DNA from: Paracoccaceae bacterium
GTDB lineage: Bacteria > Pseudomonadota > Alphaproteobacteria > Rhodobacterales > Rhodobacteraceae
Length of the DNA stretch: 7,131 bases
Reading direction: 5' to 3'
Assembly: GCA_011525185.1 (NCBI GenBank)
Contig: WTIQ01000014.1
Coordinates: forward strand, 1 to 7,131
Part shown: positions 1-6,510 of the stretch, piece by piece
How positions within the stretch are numbered: the stretch's first letter is position 1
How the letters are laid out: each line of letters begins with the position of its first letter
The notes under the pieces: generated by a model
What the model was told of the DNA's origin: nothing
Databases searched by the model: none
Seen by the model: the letters and a program-made list of their open reading frames with translations, nothing else
Translations under genes and position numbers: made by a program

Positions 1-2623
1 GTCCGAAGACGCGCGATCTGGACTGCATTGCAACAAATGGATTCCAGTCCAAAGCTTCATCGCGCTCTGATAAAGCGCGTATCGCTTGCGAAAAGAGCGC
101 AGAGAGGTTGGCAAAGACGTCTCGAAACAGGCCAGAGACGCGCAGTGTGACATCCAGTCTTGGGCGGGACAATTCGGCAATGGGAAGGATTTCAACACCG
201 TTTACGCGCTCGCTCCCTGCATCCCATTTCGGCTTGACCCCCAAAAGATGCAGCGCCATTGCAAACTCTTCTCCTGCTGTGCGCATGGTCGCTGAACCCC
301 ATAAATCAACCACAAGCGCACGGGGATAATCGCCGTTGTCTTGCAAATGTTTACGCACAAGCTCTTCTGCTAGTTTCACCCCTTGCGCATAGGCCGCGCG
401 TGTCGGAACGGACCTTGGGTCTGTGGTGTAAAGGTTGCGTCCCGTTGGCAGCACATCCAAACGCCCCCGAAACGGCGAGCCTGATGGCCCCGCTGCAACC
501 CGTTTTGCGCGTAAAGCGCGACGCAAGCCTTCTTTTTCAGCCTGTGCCGCTGCGCTGACATCAAAGCTATGCTGGGTCTCTGGTTCGCATCCAAAGATAT
601 GCAACCCATCTCCGAACTGGCTCTCTTTAATATCGCAGACAAATCGATCAATGCGCGTGATGGCTTCGGCTGTTGAGGAGGCATCATTGAGGCCCAAATC
701 CTCTTCTACGCCGCGCAGCTTCGCTTCATTTCGAATATCGCCTTGCAAGCGATCACGCCGTTTTGGGTCAAGCCCGTCGGCATTGGAAAATTCATCTAAC
801 AAAGCCTCCAGATGCACCAGCCGATCAGGCGTTGCACTTGGTTTCAGGGCAGGGGGGATGTGACCTATACTAAGAGCCCCAATACGCCGCTTGGCTTGTG
901 CTGCTTCGCCCGGATCATTGACGATAAAGGGATAGACAACGGGCAGTGGTCCCACCAGCGCATCAGGCCAGCATGTGTTAGAGAGGGCCACTGATTTACC
1001 GGGCAGCCACTCCAGCGTGCCATGCGCCCCAATGTGGATCATCGCATCCGCGCCAAATTTGTGCCTCAGCCAGAGATAAAAGGCCACATAAGAATGGCGC
1101 GGTGTGCGGCTGGTGTCGTGGTACTCGGCGTCTCGGGTTTTTACAAAGCCGCGTTCTGGCTGCAAAGCGACAAGGCACTTGCCACTCTTGAGTGCCGTAA
1201 ATTGGAAGGTACCCTCCTTAAAGGCGGGATCTGCCTCTGGCGCGCCCCAGACGTCATAAAGCGTCTGAACAAGTCTGTCTGGCACGGTCTTGAGAGCGCT
1301 TTCATAGTCTTTCAGAGACCAGCGCTCACAGCTGAGGCGAAGCTTTTCTGGCAGATCTCGGAGCGGAGCTGTGCGATACTCTGCCTCTGCGAGATCCTCT
1401 AAAATAGCATTGCATGAGGCAAGCGCATCTAGGCCAACGGCATGGGCCATTTGCCACTCTTTTCCGGGGTATGTGGATAAAACGAGCGCCAAGCGTGTGT
1501 CTGTTCGCGGCTTTTGAGCCAAAGCGATATGCGCCATAACCTTATCGACGGTTGCGGCTATTCGCTCCTCCTCGCCCTGATGGGCAAAACGGGAGTACTC
1601 AAGGTCAGGGTCTTTTTTGCTCGGCTGCTTAAACGAAATCACCCCGCCTGATAGGCGACCATCTACTTCGGGCAAGACCACATGCATTGCAAGATCAGAA
1701 GGCGACAAGCCGCGCTCGGCCTCATGCCAAGCTTTGCGGGTCGATGTGGAAAGCGCCACTTGAAAGACGGGCACCTCAGCACCATCCAGTGGAGAGCGCC
1801 CCTGTGTTCCAATCCCTGAAAAAGCGGTGGCATTGAGTACCGCTTTGGGGGCGAGCGTTTTGATCTGGCGTTCCAACCAAAGCGCGGCCTCTGGCTTCTT
1901 GAGGGAGGGCACAAAGAGCGCGACAGGCCTCACCCCACGGGCATCAAACACATCGCAAAGCGCCTCGATCGGATCAAGATCAGCCGCGGTCACATAGGAT
2001 CGATAGAGAGTGATGACCACTTTGGGCCGTTGATCTGCCGCGAAGTGCGTGCATGCGGGGCAAGATAGCCCGTGCTCTTTGTTCCAAGCGCCAACCGAGG
2101 GGAGCGTTTTTGATCCAAGACGTGGGCGCGCATAGAGGCCAGCGGCCAGCGCCAATTGCCCCAGAGCGGCGCGCGCAGCCGCAGCGCCGCCTGTGTCACA
2201 TAAGGCGTTGAGGCGTCGCAAGGTGGAGATTGGGAGCGTTGAAATCTCATCTAGTGCGGGGTCTGCGCGCCCATCTGCGGGAAGGACAGCAAGGGCGATA
2301 TTCTTCTCCTTTGCCAAATAGCGCAGCTGTTGCAGCCCGTAGGCCCAGTAGGATTGCCCTCCAATCAAGCGCACGAGGATGGCTTTGGCTCCGCTTAAGG
2401 TTTGCTCGATATAGGTGTCGACCGACAAAGGATGACGCAGAGCCACCAAATTGGCCAAGCGCAGTTTGGGCAGTTCGCTCTTTCCAAGATGCCACCCCGC
2501 CGCAAAAGCCCCTAGATCACTGTCAGAAAACGACAAAACCACCAGATCGGCAGGGCTTTGGCCCAAATCCATCGGGGTATCGGTTTCTTCTAGCCCATGG
2601 CTTTCGCGGAAGATGACATGCAT
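1..2623 (-). CDS. cobN: Cobaltochelatase large subunit CobN (3' end beyond window)
   Basis: CobN is the large, Mg-chelatase-H-like subunit of the aerobic CobNST complex. It inserts Co2+ into hydrogenobyrinic acid a,c-diamide in the cytoplasm, with ATP hydrolysis by CobS/CobT. I translated the whole minus-strand frame from ATG 2623-2621 and found 874 codons with no stop. The start reads MHVIFRESHGLEETDTP, a typical alphaproteobacterial CobN N-terminus. Hallmarks seen: HIGAHGTLEWLPGKS (residues 530-544), YPFIVNDPGEAAQAKRRIGA (about 566-585), ESQFGDGLHIFG (667-678) and RGRLDVLPTGRNLY (719-732). The family is usually about 1,250 residues, so roughly the last third is off the left edge. The start lies 9 nt after the cobW stop, with only a weak Shine-Dalgarno, so translational coupling is likely. 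A CPAC motif sits at residues 188-191; I do not know whether it is conserved. Family assignment is secure. Confidence 0.97.
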   Translation of the reverse strand, partial: MHVIFRESHGLEETDTPMDLGQSPADLVVLSFSDSDLGAFAAGWHLGKSELPKLRLANLVALRHPLSVDTYIEQTLSGAKAILVRLIGGQSYWAYGLQQLRYLAKEKNIALAVLPADGRADPALDEISTLPISTLRRLNALCDTGGAAAARAALGQLALAAGLYARPRLGSKTLPSVGAWNKEHGLSCPACTHFAADQRPKVVITLYRSYVTAADLDPIEALCDVFDARGVRPVALFVPSLKKPEAALWLERQIKTLAPKAVLNATAFSGIGTQGRSPLDGAEVPVFQVALSTSTRKAWHEAERGLSPSDLAMHVVLPEVDGRLSGGVISFKQPSKKDPDLEYSRFAHQGEEERIAATVDKVMAHIALAQKPRTDTRLALVLSTYPGKEWQMAHAVGLDALASCNAILEDLAEAEYRTAPLRDLPEKLRLSCERWSLKDYESALKTVPDRLVQTLYDVWGAPEADPAFKEGTFQFTALKSGKCLVALQPERGFVKTRDAEYHDTSRTPRHSYVAFYLWLRHKFGADAMIHIGAHGTLEWLPGKSVALSNTCWPDALVGPLPVVYPFIVNDPGEAAQAKRRIGALSIGHIPPALKPSATPDRLVHLEALLDEFSNADGLDPKRRDRLQGDIRNEAKLRGVEEDLGLNDASSTAEAITRIDRFVCDIKESQFGDGLHIFGCEPETQHSFDVSAAAQAEKEGLRRALRAKRVAAGPSGSPFRGRLDVLPTGRNLYTTDPRSVPTRAAYAQGVKLAEELVRKHLQDNGDYPRALVVDLWGSATMRTAGEEFAMALHLLGVKPKWDAGSERVNGVEILPIAELSRPRLDVTLRVSGLFRDVFANLSALFSQAIRALSERDEALDWNPFVAMQSRSRVFG

Positions 2624-2632
2624 GTCGCGCTT

Positions 2633-3670
2633 TTACCCGTTCAGCGCCGCTTCGATCGCTGGGCGCGAGATATGGTCATGTTCAGCAATTACGACCATGC
2701 GGCCTTGCTTGACATCATCCATACCCCAAGGGCGATCAAACTGAGCGCGCACGCGCGTTCCAACGGCTTGGACCAAGAGGCGCATGGGTTTGTCTTTGAC
2801 CACGCCATAGCCTTTCACGCGTAGAATGTTTTGCTCAAGCGCGAGTGCCGCAACCTTTTCTTTGAAGGCCTCAACGTCTTCAATGTCATCAATAGCAACA
2901 ACAATACTGTCAAAATCTTCATGGTCGTGATCATGCGGTTCATCATGGTGGGAGGGGCGTGCCTCAAGATCATCTTCTGCTGCCGCTTCCAGCCCAAGGA
3001 TCACGCGGGGATCGACAACGCCTTCGCTCACTTCCACAACTGGCAAGGGGCGCGGGGCCTCTTGCGCAATGATAGCTTTGGCTTTGTCCATACCTGCTTG
3101 GTCGGTTAGGTCCGCTTTTGTGAGCAAGACAATGTCGGCGCACGAAATTTGATCTTCAAAAACCTCAGAGAGAGGTGTTTCATGATCAAGACTGTCATCG
3201 GCCAACCTCTGAGCATCAACGGCCTCTACATTTGGCGCAAAACGTCCATCTGCAACCGCCTCTGCATCGGCAAGGGCGATCACACCGTCAACAGTGATCT
3301 TTGAGCGAATATCGGGCCAGTCAAAGGCTTTTAAGAGCGGCTTTGGCAAAGCGAGCCCAGAGGTTTCGATCAATATATGATCGGGCTGAGGGTCAAGTTT
3401 CATTAGCGCTTCGATGGTGGGAATAAAGTCATCAGCAACAGTGCAACAAATACACCCATTAGCGAGCTCCATGATATTTTCCGCAGGACAATCGGGAATC
3501 GCGCAGCTTTTGAGGATATCTCCATCCACCCCCACATCACCAAATTCATTGACAACAACCGCGAGGCGTTTGCCATTTGGGTTTTGCATCAAATGACGGA
3601 TCAGCGTTGTTTTGCCAGAGCCGAGAAACCCAGTGATCACCGTCACGGGCAGTTTGGTCAATTCAGTCAT
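2633..3670 (-). CDS. cobW: CobW, cobalamin-locus metal-binding GTPase
   Basis: This is a COG0523-family P-loop GTPase of 345 residues, thought to bind and deliver Co2+ for the CobNST chelatase or to help metal handling in B12 synthesis. Visible motifs, numbered from the chosen start, are Walker A GFLGSGKTT (14-22), the family metal site CICC (73-76, in ELANGCICCTV), ETSGL (102-106) and the guanine-specificity motif TKAD (184-187). A His/Asp/Glu-rich loop HHDEPHDHDHED (241-252) separates the GTPase domain from a CobW C-terminal domain (about 253-345, including VKGYGVV and WGMDDVKQGRMVVI). The start at ATG 3670 gives the family's usual N-terminus (LPVTVITGFLGSGKTT) and has GAGG at 3680-3677. 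The frame is open up to 3802, but that extension overlaps DUF1636 coding sequence and is unlike the family. The start overlaps the DUF1636 stop by 8 nt (ATGACTGA), and cobN follows 9 nt downstream. Confidence 0.97.
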   Translation of the reverse strand: MTELTKLPVTVITGFLGSGKTTLIRHLMQNPNGKRLAVVVNEFGDVGVDGDILKSCAIPDCPAENIMELANGCICCTVADDFIPTIEALMKLDPQPDHILIETSGLALPKPLLKAFDWPDIRSKITVDGVIALADAEAVADGRFAPNVEAVDAQRLADDSLDHETPLSEVFEDQISCADIVLLTKADLTDQAGMDKAKAIIAQEAPRPLPVVEVSEGVVDPRVILGLEAAAEDDLEARPSHHDEPHDHDHEDFDSIVVAIDDIEDVEAFKEKVAALALEQNILRVKGYGVVKDKPMRLLVQAVGTRVRAQFDRPWGMDDVKQGRMVVIAEHDHISRPAIEAALNG

Positions 3671-4076
3671 GGAGGTCCTCAATCGGTGGAATGCGTGCGA
3701 TGCAGTTCTTGCGTAAATGTTCGGGTCTTTCGCGCCAAGGCACCACCCCATCAGCGGCATTTTGGTATTTTGAAACGCCATCTGTGATGATTGCGGGGCC
3801 ATCTGAAACGTTCAAATTTCCATAGACATATGTCCAGCGCTGAGGGCTTCGAAAGGCAACGGTACAGCCCTTGGAGCAATTGGAGAGGCATTTTACGGGT
3901 TTTATGGAAATGTTTGGAGGCAACTGCGCGCTTTTAAGGGACACAAATAGCTGCTCACCTGGGCGCATTTCGCCATCTGGAATGTCTTGTCCCTGTCTGC
4001 ACGTGGCGCAGACGAGAACCTCAATGTCTGACGACGTGTCAGAGGGGTGTTCGGTCTTATTCGTTTTATCTGTCAT
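3663..4076 (-). CDS. DUF1636-type Cys-rich putative metal-binding protein
   Basis: This 137-residue soluble protein is the first gene of the riboswitch-controlled operon. It resembles the DUF1636 family, small proteins often encoded beside cobW in alphaproteobacterial B12 clusters; no biochemical role is established that I know of. Five cysteines are arranged as CATC (23 and 26) and CLSNCSKGC (63, 67, 71), which suggests a bound metal or iron-sulfur cluster on a small thioredoxin-like ferredoxin fold (inference). The remainder includes RWTYVYGNL and a VPWRERPEHLRKNCIARIPP tail typical of the family. I chose ATG 4076 because family members begin shortly before the first CxxC. The open frame continues upstream to 4166, but that part lies in the structured leader. 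The ribosome site is weak (GAG at 4086-4084, 7 nt spacing). There is no signal peptide or membrane segment. A role in cobalt or redox supply to CobW/CobN is inferred from context only. Confidence 0.88.
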   Translation of the reverse strand: MTDKTNKTEHPSDTSSDIEVLVCATCRQGQDIPDGEMRPGEQLFVSLKSAQLPPNISIKPVKCLSNCSKGCTVAFRSPQRWTYVYGNLNVSDGPAIITDGVSKYQNAADGVVPWRERPEHLRKNCIARIPPIEDLHD

Positions 4077-4121
4077 ACGACGTCTCAATAATGTGCCAAA
4101 GCAGCATGTGATAAGTCGCGA

Positions 4122-4149
4122 CAAAGCCTTATGGAAAGAAAAGGCTTTG
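4122..4149 (-). promoter_or_regulatory. Leader hairpin, likely part of riboswitch expression platform
   Basis: A perfect 9-bp stem, CAAAGCCTT / AAGGCTTTG, with a 10-nt loop lies between the aptamer and the DUF1636 start codon on the transcribed strand. No U-tract follows it (the next bases are TCGCGACTTATC), so it does not look like a standard intrinsic terminator. It ends about 45 nt before ATG 4076. It could stabilise or alternate with a structure controlling translation of the first gene. The existence of the stem is seen; its role is inference. Confidence 0.55.
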
Positions 4150-4228
4150 ACCCACTTACGGCACACCCCGTCCGGCTTGGGTTTCCAGTGTGTTGGCAGG
4201 TCTCCCGGCTTGCAGAATAAAGGCTTTG
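4140..4228. repeat. Direct repeat AAAGGCTTTG, two copies in the riboswitch leader
   Basis: AAAGGCTTTG occurs on the plus strand at 4219-4228, inside an aptamer side arm, and again at 4140-4149, forming the 5' arm of the leader hairpin. In the minus-strand RNA both copies read CAAAGCCTTT and are complementary to the same downstream segment, AAGGCTTTG (4130-4122). That segment could therefore pair either locally or with the aptamer copy. The repeat is seen; the switching role is a hypothesis. Confidence 0.6.
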
Positions 4229-4392
4229 GCCTTTACACCTCTGCACCTTCCCATCTTTTCAAAAAAAAAGACAGTGGCACGCAGAAGCTTTCTGGTCACG
4301 GTCGCGGGGGCGGCTGCGCTTCGGAATTTGACGCCTTAACGTCGCCTGCCTATCGCATTCCCTCTTCGTCTGCTCTATGAACAAAAACCAAC
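4192..4392 (-). ncRNA. Cobalamin (B12) riboswitch aptamer
   Basis: Read on the minus strand, the stretch has the conserved cobalamin aptamer blocks in the right order. GAGGGAATGCG is followed by CGCAGCCGCCCCCGCGACCGTGACC, then GTGCCACTGT, GGGAAGGTGCAGAG, and the B12 box AAGCCGGGAGACCTGCC. A closing P1 can form between GTTGG (4392-4388) and CCAAC (4196-4192). TGCG/CGCA can close the P5-like arm, whose loop contains GACG/CGTC. Peripheral arms include TAAAGGC-CAAA-GCCTTTA and a U-rich TCTTTT/AAAAGA hairpin. It precedes the DUF1636-cobW-cobN operon by about 115 nt and should repress it when adenosylcobalamin or another cobalamin is plentiful. The exact ends are my pairing estimate. Confidence 0.95.
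4328..4356 (+). promoter_or_regulatory. Candidate promoter for cobO-cobQ
   Basis: TTGACG (4328-4333), a 17-nt spacer and TATCGC (4351-4356) give a plausible but imperfect sigma-70 match on the plus strand. Transcription would begin near 4363, giving a leader of about 80 nt. The site lies inside the DNA that encodes the opposite-strand riboswitch, so the first 30 or so bases of the cobO transcript would be antisense to the aptamer's 5' part. This is a pattern match only. Confidence 0.3.
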
Positions 4393-4400
4393 GTAGGGGT

Positions 4401-4429
4401 GCAATGCGCCAAGACATTGAATGTGTCAA
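4401..4429 (-). promoter_or_regulatory. Candidate sigma-70 promoter for riboswitch-DUF1636-cobW-cobN operon
   Basis: On the minus strand there is a perfect -35 TTGACA (4429-4424), a 17-nt spacer and a poor -10 CATTGC (4406-4401). The predicted start is near 4394, immediately before the 5' strand of the riboswitch closing helix at 4392. That placement is the main support. The -10 matches the consensus poorly, so it may be weak or activator-dependent. The -35 lies within the cobO 5' leader. Confidence 0.5.
4417..4429. promoter_or_regulatory. Short inverted repeat TTGA-N5-TCAA between divergent operons
   Basis: TTGAATGTGTCAA is an inverted repeat with perfect 4-bp arms and a 5-bp centre. It covers the leftward -35 box and lies 15 nt before the cobO start codon. 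It resembles an FNR/CRP-family half-site pair but has a 5-bp centre where FNR sites have 6, so I do not assign it to a regulator. It may be an operator or chance. Confidence 0.25.
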
Positions 4430-4433
4430 GTAA

Positions 4434-4439
4434 AAGGAA
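4434..4439 (+). promoter_or_regulatory. Ribosome binding site of cobO
   Basis: AAGGAA lies 5 nt before ATG 4445 and decides this start over the upstream in-frame ATG at 4421, which has no such site and would add eight residues not expected in the family. Confidence 0.75.
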
Positions 4440-4444
4440 AGCCC

Positions 4445-5053
4445 ATGACGGATGAAAATACACGTCACAATGAGAAAATGAAAAAAATCAAGGCGGCTCG
4501 TGACAAAATCATGGAAACCAAGACCAAGGAAAAGGGCTTGATCATGGTGCATACGGGGGCGGGGAAGGGGAAGTCCTCCTCCGGCTTTGGGATGATTATG
4601 CGCTGTATTGCCCATGACATGCCTTGTGCTGTGGTGCAGTTCATCAAAGGCACTTGGATGACAGGCGAACGTAAGTTTCTGACCGAACATTATGCCAAGG
4701 AGTGCACTTTTGTGGTGTCTGGAGAGGGATTTACATGGGAAACGCAGGATCGAGAGCGCGATATTGCTGCGGCTCAAGCTGGCTGGGAACGGGCCAAAGA
4801 GCTGATCCGTGACCCGAGTATGCAATTTGTGTTGCTGGATGAAATCAACATCGCGCTCCGATATGAGTATCTCGATATCGATGAAGTTGTCGCCTTTTTG
4901 CTGCACGAAAAACCCCCGATGACCCATGTCTGTTTAACGGGCCGCAATGCGAAGCCAGGGTTGATTGAGGCGGCGGATTTGGTCACGGAAATGAGCCTGC
5001 TCAAACATCCATTTAAGGATGGGATCAAAGCTCAGCTCGGCGTAGAGTTTTAA
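4445..5053 (+). CDS. cobO: Cob(I)yrinic acid a,c-diamide adenosyltransferase CobO
   Basis: CobO (BtuR/CobA-type corrinoid adenosyltransferase) transfers the 5'-deoxyadenosyl group of ATP to the cob(I)alt centre of cobyrinic acid a,c-diamide, the step after cobalt insertion and reduction. The 202-residue length is normal for the family. The protein starts with a charged, probably helical N-terminus (residues 1-30). The family P-loop VHTGAGKGKSSSGFG follows (35-49), then VVQFIKGTW, the segment FVLLDEINIALRYEYLD with the Walker-B-like acidic pair, LTGRNAKPGLIEAADLVTEM, and a C-terminal KHPFKDGIKAQLGVEF tail. ATG 4445 is supported by an AAGGAA ribosome site. cobQ begins 2 nt after the stop, so the two are probably co-transcribed. 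No B12 riboswitch is visible on this strand, so its control may differ from that of the divergent cobW-cobN operon. Confidence 0.97.
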   Translation: MTDENTRHNEKMKKIKAARDKIMETKTKEKGLIMVHTGAGKGKSSSGFGMIMRCIAHDMPCAVVQFIKGTWMTGERKFLTEHYAKECTFVVSGEGFTWETQDRERDIAAAQAGWERAKELIRDPSMQFVLLDEINIALRYEYLDIDEVVAFLLHEKPPMTHVCLTGRNAKPGLIEAADLVTEMSLLKHPFKDGIKAQLGVEF

Positions 5054-5055
5054 CC

Positions 5056-6510
5056 TTGGGCGGCTTGATGATCCAAGGCACAGGCTCCAATGTGGGCAAG
5101 TCGCTCTTGGTGGCAGGTCTGTGTCGTGCGTTTCATAATCGTGGAATGCGCGTTGCCCCTTTCAAGCCGCAAAATATGTCCAATAATGCCGCTGTGACAG
5201 AAGATGGAGGCGAAATCGGGCGCGCGCAACATCTACAAGCCCGTGCGGCAGGCATCGCCCCTCTCACCGATATGAACCCTGTTTTGCTGAAACCAGAAAG
5301 CGAGGTCGGCTCACAAGTCGTGGTGCAAGGTAAACGCCTGACCACGGCAAAAGCGCGTGACTATGCCAAGCTCAAACCGAGCCTCATGCCTGCGGTCTTG
5401 GAAAGTTACCATCGTTTGAAATCAAAGTACGATCTTGTGCTTGTGGAAGGGGCAGGGAGCCCCGCTGAGATAAACCTGCGTCACGGCGATATTGCAAACA
5501 TGGGGTTTGCACGGGCGGCTGATGTGCCTGTTATCCTTGCAGGTGACATTGATCGGGGCGGGGTCATCGCCCAGTTGGTGGGCACGAAGACGATCTTAGA
5601 CCCTCAGGATGCTGCAATGATCAAGGGCTTTATGGTCAACAAGTTTCGCGGTGATCCGACACTCTTTGACGATGGTTATAAGCAAATAGAGGATTTCACG
5701 GGGTGGCAAGGCTTTGGCGTCTTGCCGTATTTCAGGAATGCTTGGAAACTTCCCGCTGAAGATGCGCTTGATATCTCCACGCCAAAACGTTCGGGCAAGC
5801 CCCATATCGTCTGTTTGGGGTTGTCACGCATTGCGAATTTTGACGATCTTGATCCATTGGCCAACGACCCAAACTTAAGCGTATCGGTTTTGAAAGCAGG
5901 TCAGCCTATTCCAGCAGATGCCGCCCTTGTGATTATTCCAGGCAGCAAATCCACACGCGGTGATCTAAAATTCTTAAAAGAGCAAGGTTGGGACATTGAC
6001 CTTAAAGCCCATCACAGGCGTGGGGGGCACATTCTAGGCATTTGTGGTGGCTATCAAATGCTTGGCACCGAGATCGACGATCCAGATGGAATTGAAGGGC
6101 CAGCGGGCTGTTCGAAAGGGCTTGGCTTGTTAAATGTCAAAACCGCTATGACCCCCAAGAAGGCTTTGACGCGTGTGAGGGCCACCTATTGCGAGAGCAA
6201 CTTGGCGGTTGATGGATATGAAATTCATATTGGCGAAACCACTGGCGAAGATTGCGCCCGCCCTTTTGCCACAATAGGCGAGAGCCAAGATGGGGCGACA
6301 AGTGTCGACAAACGTGTTCATGGCACCTATCTTCATGGTCTCTTTAGCAATGACGTTTTCCGCGAATTTTATCTCTCGCGCCTTGGGATAAGCTCGTCTG
6401 AGCTAAAGTACGAGGAGAGTGTCGATCGAACGCTTGATGATCTGGCTCATCACATAGAGATGCACTTAGACAGAAACGAACTCTTAAGGGTATCGGGATT
6501 TGCTAAGTGA
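5056..6510 (+). CDS. cobQ: Cobyric acid synthase CobQ (glutamine-hydrolysing)
   Basis: CobQ amidates the b, d, e and g carboxylates of adenosylcobyrinic acid a,c-diamide, using ATP and glutamine, to give adenosylcobyric acid. From TTG 5056 it has 484 residues, the usual length. The N-terminal dethiobiotin-synthetase-like ATPase domain has MIQGTGSNVGKS (5-16), APFKPQNMSNNA, LVLVEGAGSPAEINLR and DIDRGGVIAQL. The C-terminal CobB/CobQ-type glutamine amidotransferase domain has IIPGSKST, the nucleophile Cys330 in GHILGICGGYQMLG, and His427 in GTYLHGLF. The start is uncertain. TTG 5056 gives MGGLMIQGTGS, matching relatives that carry a few residues before MIQGTGS. ATG 5068 and TTG 5065 are alternatives. 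None has a clear Shine-Dalgarno, consistent with coupling to cobO, whose stop is 2 nt upstream. The frame is intact. Confidence 0.97.
   Translation: MGGLMIQGTGSNVGKSLLVAGLCRAFHNRGMRVAPFKPQNMSNNAAVTEDGGEIGRAQHLQARAAGIAPLTDMNPVLLKPESEVGSQVVVQGKRLTTAKARDYAKLKPSLMPAVLESYHRLKSKYDLVLVEGAGSPAEINLRHGDIANMGFARAADVPVILAGDIDRGGVIAQLVGTKTILDPQDAAMIKGFMVNKFRGDPTLFDDGYKQIEDFTGWQGFGVLPYFRNAWKLPAEDALDISTPKRSGKPHIVCLGLSRIANFDDLDPLANDPNLSVSVLKAGQPIPADAALVIIPGSKSTRGDLKFLKEQGWDIDLKAHHRRGGHILGICGGYQMLGTEIDDPDGIEGPAGCSKGLGLLNVKTAMTPKKALTRVRATYCESNLAVDGYEIHIGETTGEDCARPFATIGESQDGATSVDKRVHGTYLHGLFSNDVFREFYLSRLGISSSELKYEESVDRTLDDLAHHIEMHLDRNELLRVSGFAK

Noticed and set aside
376..687. Minus-strand 103-residue reading frame and similar 60-140 residue frames within 1-2623
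   Set aside because: The continuous 874-codon CobN frame with all family motifs accounts for this DNA; the others are out-of-frame shadows without ribosome sites or recognisable domains.
3671..3802. 44-residue N-terminal extension of CobW
   Set aside because: It lies entirely within DUF1636 coding sequence in another frame; the family begins right before VTVITGFLGSGKTT, and ATG 3670 has a GAGG site.
4077..4166. N-terminal 30-residue extension of the DUF1636 frame (from 4166)
   Set aside because: The frame is open but covers the riboswitch leader hairpin, has no ribosome site, and family members start just before the first CxxC, so ATG 4076 is preferred.
3871..4380. 169-residue plus-strand frame
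   Set aside because: It is antisense to DUF1636 and the riboswitch, has no ribosome site, and resembles no known protein.
4417..4429. FNR box
   Set aside because: FNR sites are TTGA-N6-TCAA; this one has a 5-bp centre, so the regulator is left open.
4421..4444. Upstream ATG for cobO at 4421
   Set aside because: It would add MCQVKGKP without a ribosome site, while ATG 4445 has AAGGAA at good spacing.
4259..4927. 222-residue minus-strand frame opposite cobO
   Set aside because: It is antisense to the well-supported cobO gene and riboswitch region, and its translation shows no family features.
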